From the NCBI RefSeq assembly GCF_014779715.1, contig NZ_JACXYU010000001.1, positions 1,194,485 to 1,258,484 of the forward strand: 64,000 nucleotides of DNA, read 5' to 3'. Below the pieces are notes generated by a model. The model was not told the DNA's origin. It did no database searches and saw only the letters and a list, made by a program, of their open reading frames with translations. Positions 56,220 to 64,000 of this stretch are shown in pieces. The translations under genes and the position numbers were made by a program. Position 1 is the first letter of the stretch. Each line of letters begins with the position of its first letter. This DNA is from Streptomyces chumphonensis (lineage in GTDB: Bacteria > Actinomycetota > Actinomycetes > Streptomycetales > Streptomycetaceae).

Positions 56220-56897
56220 TCAGCCCGGTCCCGCCTTGTACCCCACACCACGGACGGTCACCACGATGTCCGGCCGCTCCGGGTCCTTCTCGACCTTCGA
56301 GCGCAGCCGCTGGACGTGCACGTTCACCAGCCGCGTGTCGGCCGCGTGCCGGTAGCCCCAGACCTGCTCCAGCAGCACCTCGCGGGTGAAGACCTGCCAG
56401 GGCTTGCGGGCCAGGGCGACCAAGAGGTCGAACTCCAGCGGCGTCAGGGCGATCGACTGCCCGTCGCGCTTCACCGAGTGCCCGGCGACATCGATCACCA
56501 GGTCACCGATGGTGAGCTGCTCGGGCGTCGGCTCCTCCGAACGGCGCAGCCGCGCCCGGATACGGGCCACCAGTTCCTTGGGCTTGAAGGGCTTGACGAT
56601 GTAGTCGTCGGCGCCGGACTCCAGCCCGACGACGACGTCCACCGTGTCGCTCTTGGCCGTCAGCATCACCACCGGGACGCCGGACTCGGCCCGGATCAGT
56701 CGGCACACCTCGATGCCGTCCCGGCCGGGCAGCATCAGGTCCAGCAGTACGAGGTCCGGCTTGGTCTCCCGGAACGCCGCGAGTGCCTTGTCGCCGTCCG
56801 AGACGAACGACGGTTCGAAGCCTTCACCACGGAGCACGATGCCGAGCATCTCCGCCAGCGCGGTGTCGTCGTCAACGACGAGGACGCGTCCTTTCAT
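56220..56897 (-). CDS. mtrA: response regulator MtrA
   Basis: This is an OmpR-family regulator of 225 residues: receiver domain with Asp53 (LVLLDLMLPG) and a C-terminal winged helix ending RSKVEKDPERPDIVVTVRGVGYK (shortened here to VVTVRGVGYK). In Streptomyces MtrA represses differentiation and antibiotic genes and controls nitrogen and wall genes (family knowledge). The ATG at 56897 overlaps the mtnA stop by 4 bases (ATGA), so part of its expression is coupled to mtnA. Confidence 0.96.
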   Translation of the reverse strand: MKGRVLVVDDDTALAEMLGIVLRGEGFEPSFVSDGDKALAAFRETKPDLVLLDLMLPGRDGIEVCRLIRAESGVPVVMLTAKSDTVDVVVGLESGADDYIVKPFKPKELVARIRARLRRSEEPTPEQLTIGDLVIDVAGHSVKRDGQSIALTPLEFDLLVALARKPWQVFTREVLLEQVWGYRHAADTRLVNVHVQRLRSKVEKDPERPDIVVTVRGVGYKAGPG

Positions 56898-58006
56898 GCG
56901 TTCATCATCCCATTACCTGTTTGTGATGCTCGGGTGCGTGATCGGGAACACAACTCCGCCAGCCCCTCGGGCGTGACCGGGGACACCACTCCGGACTCCG
57001 TGACGAGTGCCGTGACCAGCTCAGCGGGGGTGACGTCGAAGGCCGGGTTGTAGACCCGCGCCCCCGGCGGGGCCACCGAGACGCCGGGCGCGAGCTCCGT
57101 CACCTCGTGACCCGCCCGCTGCTCGACCTCGATCCCGGCGCCGTCCTCGGTCCCCGGGTCCACCGTGCTGAGGGGAGCGACCACGACGAACGGTACGTGA
57201 TGGTAACGAGCCAGCACCGCCAGCGGGTAACTGCCGACCTTGTTGGCGACCGAACCGTCGGCCGCGACCCGGTCGGCTCCCACGACCACCGCGTCCACCT
57301 CCCCGGCCGCGAACAGGGAACCGGCGGCGTTGTCCGGAAGCACGCTGTACGCCATACCGGACCGGGCCGCCTCCCAGCCCGTCAGCCGGGACCCCTGGAA
57401 CAGCGGACGCGTCTCGTCCACCCACAGCCGACGCAGCGCACCCGCCCGGTGCGCGGCCCGGACGACGGCCAGGGCCGTGCCCTCGCCCCCGCTGACCAGG
57501 GTGCCCGTGTTGCAGTGGGTGAGGACGCGCAGACCCCCGCCCGGCAGCAGCTCGCGCAGCAGCGCCCAGCCGTGCCGCCCCATCGCCGCCCCGGCCTCGA
57601 CCTCCTCCCGGTGCACGGCCCGCGCCTCCGCGAGCGCGGCGGCGGCGGCCTCCTCCGGCCCCGCTCCGGCGGCCAGCGCCCGCTCATGGACGCCGCGCAC
57701 CCGGCGCACGCCGTAGCCGAGGTTCACGGCCGTCGGCCGGGCCTGTGCCAACTGTTCCGACGCCTCCTCGACGTCGAAGCCCCGGGCGGCCGCCAGGGCC
57801 ACCCCGTAGCCGCCGACGACGCCCAGCAGCGGAGCCCCCCGCACCACGAGCGCGCGTATCGCCGCGACGAGGGCGGGGACGTCGGTGCAGAAGCACTCGA
57901 CCTCCTCCCCCGGCAGCCGTGTCTGGTCCAGCAGGACCAGCACCGGGCCTTCGGGCGGCTCCTCCCAGCGCAGCACGGGCACTGCGTTCACTTCGTGATC
58001 AGCCAT
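56894..58006 (-). CDS. mtnA: S-methyl-5-thioribose-1-phosphate isomerase
   Basis: MtnA is the methionine-salvage enzyme that isomerises methylthioribose-1-phosphate to the ribulose form. The 370 residues contain VVRGAPLLGVVGGYGVA, the catalytic cysteine in LTHCNTGTL and the aspartate in VVVGADRVAADGSVANKVG. The ATG at 58006 gives MADHEVNAVPVL. It is the promoter-proximal gene of the mtnA-mtrA-mtrB-lpqB unit (4-base overlap with mtrA), so methionine salvage and the envelope regulator share an mRNA. It is divergent from the membrane-protein operon at 58116. Confidence 0.93.
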   Translation of the reverse strand: MADHEVNAVPVLRWEEPPEGPVLVLLDQTRLPGEEVECFCTDVPALVAAIRALVVRGAPLLGVVGGYGVALAAARGFDVEEASEQLAQARPTAVNLGYGVRRVRGVHERALAAGAGPEEAAAAALAEARAVHREEVEAGAAMGRHGWALLRELLPGGGLRVLTHCNTGTLVSGGEGTALAVVRAAHRAGALRRLWVDETRPLFQGSRLTGWEAARSGMAYSVLPDNAAGSLFAAGEVDAVVVGADRVAADGSVANKVGSYPLAVLARYHHVPFVVVAPLSTVDPGTEDGAGIEVEQRAGHEVTELAPGVSVAPPGARVYNPAFDVTPAELVTALVTESGVVSPVTPEGLAELCSRSRTRASQTGNGMMNA

Positions 58007-58115
58007 TGGCACAGTCTGCCCGCTCACCCCGCACAGGGGCAGGGCCTGGCACGACCTCAGGGGGCCCATGGCACGATGGCCCCTACCAGTGCCCCCGCGA
58101 CCGAGGTGATCCCCA

Positions 58116-59402
58116 GTGAACGACGCTCCGGGCTGGGCCTCGCCCGGGTCTTCCGAGCCAGAGCCGCACGGCGACAAGGCCCAGGGCACCCCCGCTGCGG
58201 GAGACGGCCCGCAACACGGCGAGCGGCCCGCGCAGGCCGACCGCCCCGCGCCCACCGGCTGGTCGGCGCAGCAGCCGCCCTCCGCCGGCCCCACCGGCTG
58301 GGACGCCCCCGGCAGCCCGCCCGGACGGCCGGACGCGCCGGCCGGCTGGGGTCAGGGGCCCGGCTGGGGCGGCCCGCAGCAGTACGGCGCCCCGTACGCC
58401 CACGTCGCCAAGCCCGGCGTCATCCCCCTGCGTCCGCTCGGCGTCGGGGAGGTCCTCGACGGCGCCGTGTCCACCATGCGCGCCCACTGGCGCCCGGTGC
58501 TCGGCATCGCCCTGGGGATCGCCGTCCTCGTCCAACTGGTCACGACGGTGGCGACCGGGCTCTGGTTCAGCGACATGGGCGCGTTCCTGGCGCTGGAGGA
58601 CGACACGAGTCCGACGGCGGAGGAGTTGTCCGACGCCCTCGGCCCGCTGCTGGGCAGCGAGGCCGTCCACGGGCTGATGACCGTCGTGGGCACCGTCATC
58701 GCCACGGCCATGCTGACCATGATCGTCAGCCGGGCGGTCCTGGGACGTCCGGTCTCCATCGGAGAGGCCTGGCGCGACGCCCGTCCGCTGCTGGGGAAGC
58801 TGCTCGGGCTCACCCTGCTCGTGACCCTGATCGTCCTCGGCGTGCTGGCCCTGTGCCTCCTGCCCGGCGCGGTGCTGGCGGCCGCCGGTTCGACCCTGGC
58901 CGGCAGCTTCTTCCTCCTGATCGGTTCGCTGGGCGGCCTCGTCCTCATGGTGTGGCTGTGGGTCCGGTTCAGCCTCTCCGCACCGGCGCTGATGCTGGAG
59001 CGCGGTACGGTCATCGCCGCGCTGCGGCGTTCGGGCAAGCTGGTGCGCGGCTCCTGGTGGCGGATCTTCGGCATCCAGCTCCTGGCGGCACTGCTCGTGT
59101 TCGTGCTGAGCCTGATCGTCTCCGTCCCGGTCGGCGGGCTCGCCTCCCTCGTGGACGGCTCGCCCGGCGGCAGCCTGCTCGGCGACGTCCCGGCCACGCT
59201 CACCTGGCCGTACCTGATCGTCACGGCCATCGGTGCGGTCGTGACGTCCACGCTGACGCTTCCCTTCAGCGCCGGGGTCACCGCCCTCCTCTACATCGAC
59301 GCCCGCATCCGGCGGGAGGCTCTCGACCTGGAGCTGGCCCGCGCCGCCGGCGTACCCGGCCACGGGCCGCAGCAGCCCGGCCCCGGCACCGTCGCGGGCT
59401 GA
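58116..59402 (+). CDS. multispanning membrane protein with Pro/Gly-rich N-terminus
   Basis: The first 95 residues are low-complexity (Pro/Gly/Gln) and cytosolic. The rest has about six hydrophobic segments resembling the glycerophosphoryl-diester-phosphodiesterase membrane domain, without a catalytic domain. GVGEVLDGAVSTMRAHW opens the membrane part as in the family. Start GTG at 58116 with GAGG upstream. It is the first gene of a five-gene operon with DUF4129, DUF4350, MoxR and DUF58 genes, only 4 bases from the next start. It is probably a scaffold or partner of the MoxR system (inference). Confidence 0.85.
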   Translation: MNDAPGWASPGSSEPEPHGDKAQGTPAAGDGPQHGERPAQADRPAPTGWSAQQPPSAGPTGWDAPGSPPGRPDAPAGWGQGPGWGGPQQYGAPYAHVAKPGVIPLRPLGVGEVLDGAVSTMRAHWRPVLGIALGIAVLVQLVTTVATGLWFSDMGAFLALEDDTSPTAEELSDALGPLLGSEAVHGLMTVVGTVIATAMLTMIVSRAVLGRPVSIGEAWRDARPLLGKLLGLTLLVTLIVLGVLALCLLPGAVLAAAGSTLAGSFFLLIGSLGGLVLMVWLWVRFSLSAPALMLERGTVIAALRRSGKLVRGSWWRIFGIQLLAALLVFVLSLIVSVPVGGLASLVDGSPGGSLLGDVPATLTWPYLIVTAIGAVVTSTLTLPFSAGVTALLYIDARIRREALDLELARAAGVPGHGPQQPGPGTVAG

Positions 59403-59406
59403 CGCG

Positions 59407-60114
59407 GTGACGGCGGTGTCGGCGGGCGGGCCCGCGGTGGCGTCCGCCGCCCCCGTCCCTCGGGGGGACGACGACGTTCCGGTCACCATCGGACGCGAGG
59501 CCGCCCGGGAGGCCGCCGAACGGGAACTGTCCGAGCCCGGGTACCGCGCCGACGAACCGGGGCCCGCGCAACGCGCCCTGGAGTGGGTCCTCGAACGACT
59601 GGACGACATCCTGGGCTCCGCCCTCGCGCTCACCCCCGGTGGCTGGGCCGGCCTGCTGGTCATCGCGCTCGTGGTGGTGGCCCTGCTCATCGCCCTGCGG
59701 CTGCGGCTGGGAGCCCTGCGGCGCCCGGAGCAGGGCCGCCCCGGCTCGCTCTTCGACGCGGCGCCGCGCAGCGCCGCCGACCACCGCGAAGCGGCCGAGC
59801 GCCACGCGGCCACCGGGGCCTGGGGCCCGGCCATTCAGGAACGTATGCGTGCCGTCGTCCGTGCCTTGGAGGAGCGCGCCCTCCTCGACCCCCGGCCGGG
59901 TCGCACGGCGGACGAGGCCGCCGCCGAGGCCGACCGGGCCCTGCCGGGCCACGCCGGGCCCCTGCTCGACGCCGCCCGGGCCTTCGACGAGGTCACCTAC
60001 GCCCACCGGCCCGGGACGCGGACCGCGTACGAGGAACTGCGCGCCCTCGACCTGGCCCTCGCGACGGCACGCCCCCGCCCGGCCGCGGCCGGGCAGGACG
60101 GCGGGTCGCGATGA
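59407..60114 (+). CDS. DUF4129 membrane protein
   Basis: This 235-residue protein has one transmembrane segment (about 76-98, GLLVIALVVVALLIALRLRL) and a cytosolic C-terminal DUF4129 region (RTADEAAAEADRALPGHA, AFDEVTYAHRPGT). In related operons DUF4129 proteins are transglutaminase-associated partners. Start GTG at 59407. Its stop overlaps the next ATG by 4 bases. Function unknown; its membership in the MoxR operon is clear. Confidence 0.85.
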   Translation: MTAVSAGGPAVASAAPVPRGDDDVPVTIGREAAREAAERELSEPGYRADEPGPAQRALEWVLERLDDILGSALALTPGGWAGLLVIALVVVALLIALRLRLGALRRPEQGRPGSLFDAAPRSAADHREAAERHAATGAWGPAIQERMRAVVRALEERALLDPRPGRTADEAAAEADRALPGHAGPLLDAARAFDEVTYAHRPGTRTAYEELRALDLALATARPRPAAAGQDGGSR

Positions 60115-61343
60115 CGTCCACCACCACGGCACCGCGAACGGCGACGACGTCGCTCTCCCCCACCGCACGCCAGGTCTGGAACCGGTCGCGCGGCCTGCTG
60201 ATCGCCACCGTGATCCTCCTCGTGGGCGCCCTCGCCATCGCCGTGCTCCGCTCCGGGGAGCAGCACGGCGCTCTCGACCCACGCTCGGCCGACCGGCAGG
60301 GCACCCGGGCCGTGGCGGAACTTCTGGCCCAGCGCGGTGTGGACACCACCGTCGTCACCACGACGGCCGAGGCGGCGCGGTCCACCGCACCCGACACCAC
60401 GCTGCTCGTCGCCCGACCCGACCTGCTGAACGGTCGTCAGCTGGAGGTGCTGCGCGCGGCCACGGCCTCGGGCGGAGGCCGGACCGTCCTGCTGGCCCCG
60501 GGCGCGACCTCCGTCAGCGCGCTCGCGCCGTCGGTGGAGACGCAGGCCCGCACCGCCCCCCGCACGATCGCCCCGCAGTGCTCGGCGGCCTACGCGCGAC
60601 GCGCGGGCGAGGCCGACCTGGGCGGCCTGCGCTACCGCCCGACGGAGGGGGCGGCAGGCATCGACTCCTGCTACCCGGTGGACGGAGCGCCCACCCTGCT
60701 GCGCCTGCCAAACGGCGACGGCGACACCGTCATCACCGGCAGCGCCGACTTCCTGCACAACGCGACCCTCGACGAACAGGGCAACGCGTCGTTGGCCCTC
60801 CAACTCCTGGGGACACGCGAGCATCTCGTCTGGTACCTCCCTTCTCCGACCGATCCCGCCGCCGAGGCGTCCGGCGACGAGAGCATGGCCGACCTGCTCC
60901 CGCCCGGCTGGCTGTGGGGAGCGGTCCAGCTCTTCCTGGCCGCCGTGTTCGCGGCCCTGTGGCGAGCCCGCCGGCTGGGGCCGCTCGTCCCGGAACGCCT
61001 TCCGGTCTCCGTACCGGCCGCCGAGACGACGGAGGGCCGGGCCCGGCTCTACCGGCTGGCCGACGCGCGGGACAGCGCCGCCGCGGCCCTGCGGGCCGCC
61101 GCCCGGGAGCGCGTCGCTCCGTTGCTCGGTGTCCCCGCAGCCGACGCCCACGCACCGGAAGCGCTGGTACCCGCAGTCGCCCGGCACACCGGGGACCTCT
61201 CGACCACGCACTCCCTCTTCTTCGGACCGGTTCCGCCGGACGACGCCGCACTCGTGCGGCTGGCCGACGACCTCGACGAACTGGAACGCCGCATCACCCC
61301 CTCTCCGACCCCCGCCCCGACAGACAAGGACCGCACCTCGTGA
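60111..61343 (+). CDS. DUF4350 membrane protein
   Basis: The 410 residues have an N-terminal membrane anchor (about 29-45), an extracellular DUF4350 domain resembling a GATase-like/ThuA fold (DRQGTRAVAELLAQRGVDTT), a second membrane segment (about 262-280) and a cytosolic tail. It is linked by 4-base overlaps on both sides (ATGA and GTGA), indicating tight translational coupling with DUF4129 and MoxR. Function unknown. Confidence 0.85.
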   Translation: MTSTTTAPRTATTSLSPTARQVWNRSRGLLIATVILLVGALAIAVLRSGEQHGALDPRSADRQGTRAVAELLAQRGVDTTVVTTTAEAARSTAPDTTLLVARPDLLNGRQLEVLRAATASGGGRTVLLAPGATSVSALAPSVETQARTAPRTIAPQCSAAYARRAGEADLGGLRYRPTEGAAGIDSCYPVDGAPTLLRLPNGDGDTVITGSADFLHNATLDEQGNASLALQLLGTREHLVWYLPSPTDPAAEASGDESMADLLPPGWLWGAVQLFLAAVFAALWRARRLGPLVPERLPVSVPAAETTEGRARLYRLADARDSAAAALRAAARERVAPLLGVPAADAHAPEALVPAVARHTGDLSTTHSLFFGPVPPDDAALVRLADDLDELERRITPSPTPAPTDKDRTS

Positions 61344-62305
61344 GCGCCCCCTCCGCTGCCAACGCCCGCGCGGCCCTCGAAGCCGTCCGCGGAGAGATCG
61401 CCAAGGCCGTCGTCGGCCAGGACGCCGCCGTGACCGGGCTCGTCTTGGCCCTCCTCTGCCGTGGTCACGTACTGCTGGAAGGGGTCCCCGGCGTGGCCAA
61501 GACGCTCCTCGTGCGCACGCTGGCCGCGACGCTGGAACTGGACACCAAACGTGTGCAGTTCACCCCCGACCTCATGCCGAGCGACGTCACGGGCTCGCTC
61601 GTGTACGACGCCCGCACGGCTGAGTTCTCCTTCCAGCCGGGCCCGGTGTTCACGAACCTGCTGCTGGCCGACGAGATCAACCGCACACCGCCCAAGACCC
61701 AGGCGTCCCTCCTGGAGGCGATGGAGGAGCGACAGGTCTCCGTCGACGGCGTCCCCCGCACGCTCCCCGAGCCGTTCCTGGTGGCCGCCACGCAGAACCC
61801 GGTCGAGTACGAAGGCACCTACCCCCTTCCCGAAGCCCAGTTGGACCGCTTCCTCCTCAAGCTCACCGTGCCCCTGCCCTCCCGCGAGGACGAGGTCAGC
61901 GTGCTCACCCGCCACGCGGACGGCTTCAGCCCGCAGGACCTCGATGCCGCAGGCGTCCGGCCCGTCGCCGGGCCGGACGAACTCCGGGCCGCACGCGACG
62001 CCGTGGCCCGGACGTCGATCTCCCCCGAGATCGCGGGCTACATCGTCGATATCTGCCGCGCCACGCGTGATTCCCCTTCCCTCGGCCTCGGCGCCTCCCC
62101 CCGGGGAGCCACCGCCCTGTTGTCCACGGCACGCGCGTGGGCCTGGCTCACCGGCCGGGACTACGTCATCCCCGACGATGTCAAGGCTCTCGCACTACCG
62201 ACGCTGCGTCACCGCCTCCAGCTCCGGCCGGAGGCCGAGATGGAGGGCGTGACCTCCGACAGCGTGATCCATTCGATCCTCGCCCACGTCCCCGTACCGC
62301 GCTGA
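61340..62305 (+). CDS. MoxR-family AAA ATPase
   Basis: This is a cytosolic AAA+ chaperone-like ATPase thought to insert metals or mature protein complexes. The 321 residues have Walker A EGVPGVAKT (47-55), Walker B LLLADEINRTPPKTQ and sensor AATQNPVEYEGTYPLPEAQLDRF (here ATQNPVEYEGTYPL). The start is GTG at 61340, overlapping the DUF4350 stop (GTGA). The DUF58 gene follows, the standard MoxR/DUF58 (von-Willebrand-like) pair. The target complex is unknown. Confidence 0.93.
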   Translation: MSAPSAANARAALEAVRGEIAKAVVGQDAAVTGLVLALLCRGHVLLEGVPGVAKTLLVRTLAATLELDTKRVQFTPDLMPSDVTGSLVYDARTAEFSFQPGPVFTNLLLADEINRTPPKTQASLLEAMEERQVSVDGVPRTLPEPFLVAATQNPVEYEGTYPLPEAQLDRFLLKLTVPLPSREDEVSVLTRHADGFSPQDLDAAGVRPVAGPDELRAARDAVARTSISPEIAGYIVDICRATRDSPSLGLGASPRGATALLSTARAWAWLTGRDYVIPDDVKALALPTLRHRLQLRPEAEMEGVTSDSVIHSILAHVPVPR

Positions 62306-62320
62306 CCCGGTGCACTGACC

Positions 62321-63631
62321 ATGGCGCTCACCGGACGCTCAGCCCTCCTCGCCGCCCTCGGCACGCTTGTCGTGGGCCTGTTGCTGCCGAACTGGACCGG
62401 CGTGCTCACCGTCCAGCTCCTGCTCGTACTCGCCATCGTCTACGACCTCATCCGGGCCGCGCCAGTGCGCACGCTCCAGTTCACACGTTCCGGTGACACA
62501 TCAGTTCGACTCGGTGGGACCGCGACGGTCCGACTCACCGTCGTCAACACCTCACGTCGCCCGCTGCGCGCACGGCTCCGGGACGCCTGGCCCCCCAGCA
62601 GCCGGCCCCCGGGCACAGACGTCAACGCCTCACGCCACTCCTTGACCGTTCCGCCCGGCGAGGGCAGGCACGTCCTCAGCGTTCTCACACCCACCCGCCG
62701 GGGCGACCGGGACGCGGACCGCGTCACCGTCCGCTCCCACGGGCCCCTGGGCCTGGCAGCCCGGCAGGGAAGTCACCTCGTGCCGTGGACGGTCCGGGTC
62801 CTGCCCGCCTTCGACAGCCGCAAGCACCTGCCGGCCAAGCTGGCCCGGCTGCGGGAGCTGGACGGTCGTACCAGCGTCCTGACGCGCGGCGAGGGAACCG
62901 AGTTCGACAGCCTCCGGGAGTACGTCCCCGGAGACGACACCCGGTCCATCGACTGGCGCGCGACCGCAAGGCAGTCCTCCGTCGCCGTGCGCACGTGGCG
63001 GCCCGAGCGGGACCGGCACATCCTCATCGTGTTGGACACGGGCCGCACGTCCGCGGGCCGTGTCGGCGACGTCCCCCGACTCGACGCCGCCATGGACGCG
63101 GCGTTGCTCCTCGCCACCCTCGCCTCCCGCGCCGGCGACCGCATCGCGTTCCTGGCCCACGACCGCCGTGTGCGCGCACGCGTCCGGGGGCGCGGGCCCA
63201 GGGACACGCTCCCGGCCCTGGTGGACGCCATGGCACCGCTGGAGGCGACGCTCGTGGAGTCCGACGCCCGGCGTATGGTCTCCACCGTCCTGCACGAAGC
63301 CCGGCACCGTTCCCTCGTCGTCCTGCTCACCGGCCTCGACCCCGCCCCCGTCGAGGAGGGCCTCCTGCCCGCCCTCCCCGCACTGACGCAGCGCCACACC
63401 GTCCTGGTGGCCTCGGTGACCGACCCTCGAATCGAGGAGATGGCCGGGGCTCGCGGCACGGTGGACGGCGTCTACCAGGCGGCCGCCGCAGCGCGGGCCC
63501 GGGCCGAACGCCGCCGGAGCGCCGACCGGCTACGACGCCACGGCGCCACCGTCGTGGACGCTCCACCCGCCGACCTGGCACCGGCCCTGGCGGACGCCTA
63601 CCTGACGCTGAAGGCCACCGGCCGACTCTGA
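62321..63631 (+). CDS. DUF58 protein
   Basis: The 436 residues have two N-terminal membrane helices (about 6-44), a beta-rich extracellular-like region and the DUF58 signature YVPGDDTRSIDWRATARQSS followed by a von-Willebrand-factor A-like domain (HILIVLDTGRTS). It is the usual partner of the MoxR ATPase. ATG at 62321. This is the last intact gene of the operon. Function unknown. Confidence 0.92.
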   Translation: MALTGRSALLAALGTLVVGLLLPNWTGVLTVQLLLVLAIVYDLIRAAPVRTLQFTRSGDTSVRLGGTATVRLTVVNTSRRPLRARLRDAWPPSSRPPGTDVNASRHSLTVPPGEGRHVLSVLTPTRRGDRDADRVTVRSHGPLGLAARQGSHLVPWTVRVLPAFDSRKHLPAKLARLRELDGRTSVLTRGEGTEFDSLREYVPGDDTRSIDWRATARQSSVAVRTWRPERDRHILIVLDTGRTSAGRVGDVPRLDAAMDAALLLATLASRAGDRIAFLAHDRRVRARVRGRGPRDTLPALVDAMAPLEATLVESDARRMVSTVLHEARHRSLVVLLTGLDPAPVEEGLLPALPALTQRHTVLVASVTDPRIEEMAGARGTVDGVYQAAAAARARAERRRSADRLRRHGATVVDAPPADLAPALADAYLTLKATGRL

Positions 63632-64000
63632 CGCCACTCCCCCTCACGTGCCCTCAGCGATACCGAGAGCCGGCGATGCGACGGCCGCGCCGAGGAAAGC
63701 GCCAGGGAACACGACGGTCCGCGGGACCCGGGCGCGGAGACGGACGTCGACACCACGCTGCCGCGGTACTTCGCCGCCGTGGCGGAGGCGGAAACGCTCA
63801 CCCGTGCCGCAGAGGTCCTGTTCGTGTCACAGCCCGCGCTGACCCAACAGATCCGTCGGCTGGAACGCGGGCGGATGCCCTTCCTTCCGCGGAAACCCTG
63901 CGGTCGGAGTGGCCCGGCACCCGGCCGACGGCCGGAACACCGTCGTGCGGACCTTGGTGGAGTGCTGTGTGGAATGCACCGCGGGTGGTGACGAAACACA
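63632..64000 (+). pseudogene. decayed LysR-family regulator fragment
   Basis: After the DUF58 stop about 110 bases hold nothing recognisable. From about 63750 one frame encodes the N-terminal LysR helix-turn-helix (LPRYFAAVAEAETLTRAAEV and FVSQPALTQQIRRLE). Then the frame drifts into low-quality sequence (GRMPFLPRKPCG) and stops at 63991, with no effector domain and no good start. It is a truncated, frame-damaged remnant of a LysR gene, not a functional one. Intact copies of this regulator type are common in Streptomyces, and one lies at 19945. Confidence 0.7.

Overview
The window is a stretch of high-GC actinobacterial chromosome, almost certainly from Streptomyces or a close relative. Third codon positions are strongly G/C and GTG starts are common. 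The gene order (murA-hupA-malic enzyme; ssrA-smpB-ctpA-ftsX-ftsE; prfB-pkaB-pkaA; NAD-glutamate dehydrogenase; secA-hpf-comF-lpqB-mtrB-mtrA-mtnA) is the conserved core order I know from Streptomyces, and the last block is shared with mycobacteria. I see no prophage, IS element, CRISPR array, tRNA or biosynthetic cluster.

Layout. 0-3.5 kb: MurA, the HU protein and an ACT-domain malic enzyme. 3.5-3.9 kb: an intergenic region that encodes what looks like a folded small RNA on the + strand with its own promoter-like sequence and terminator. 3.9-7.6 kb: a HelD-type RNA polymerase-associated helicase plus an ECF sigma/anti-sigma pair (SigU/RsuA type). 7.7-10.4 kb: a uroporphyrinogen-III-synthase-like regulator and a NarK nitrate/nitrite transporter. 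10.5-15.7 kb: an accessory patch with a degenerate ATP-grasp protein, a small acetyltransferase, two overlapping genes sharing a putative zinc motif, a formylglycine-generating-enzyme-like protein missing one key cysteine, and a porphobilinogen deaminase. 15.8-19.7 kb: an overlapping three-gene mat-type operon for an exported poly-amino-sugar (aggregation/pellet formation). 19.9-22.3 kb: a divergent LysR/MFS pair.

22.4-29 kb: the trans-translation genes (tmRNA and SmpB), the carboxy-terminal protease, FtsX/FtsE, a tiny zinc-ribbon membrane protein, a sortase-anchored repeat protein and release factor 2. 29-35.6 kb: two serine/threonine kinases (PkaB, PkaA) facing a large FHA-FtsK ATPase, with a consensus Crp site between them. 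35.7-43 kb: a teichoic-acid-type glycosyltransferase/glycerophosphotransferase fusion and the 180-kDa NAD-glutamate dehydrogenase. 43-50.3 kb: a HAD phosphatase, small conserved proteins, SecA, a YcaQ-type crosslink glycosylase and an orphan LuxR-type response regulator.

50.5-58 kb: hibernation factor HPF, a ComF-like phosphoribosyltransferase, and an overlapping mtnA-mtrA-mtrB-lpqB transcription unit that couples an envelope two-component system to its lipoprotein. 58-63.6 kb: a five-gene membrane/MoxR/DUF58 operon. The last 370 bases hold a decayed LysR fragment. Most of the window is housekeeping: cell wall, division, secretion, protein quality control and signalling. The parts most worth a second look are the small RNA at 3.7 kb, the C-PLHG-CxxC gene pair, the mat operon with its acyltransferase, and the Crp-controlled kinase/FHA-FtsK junction.
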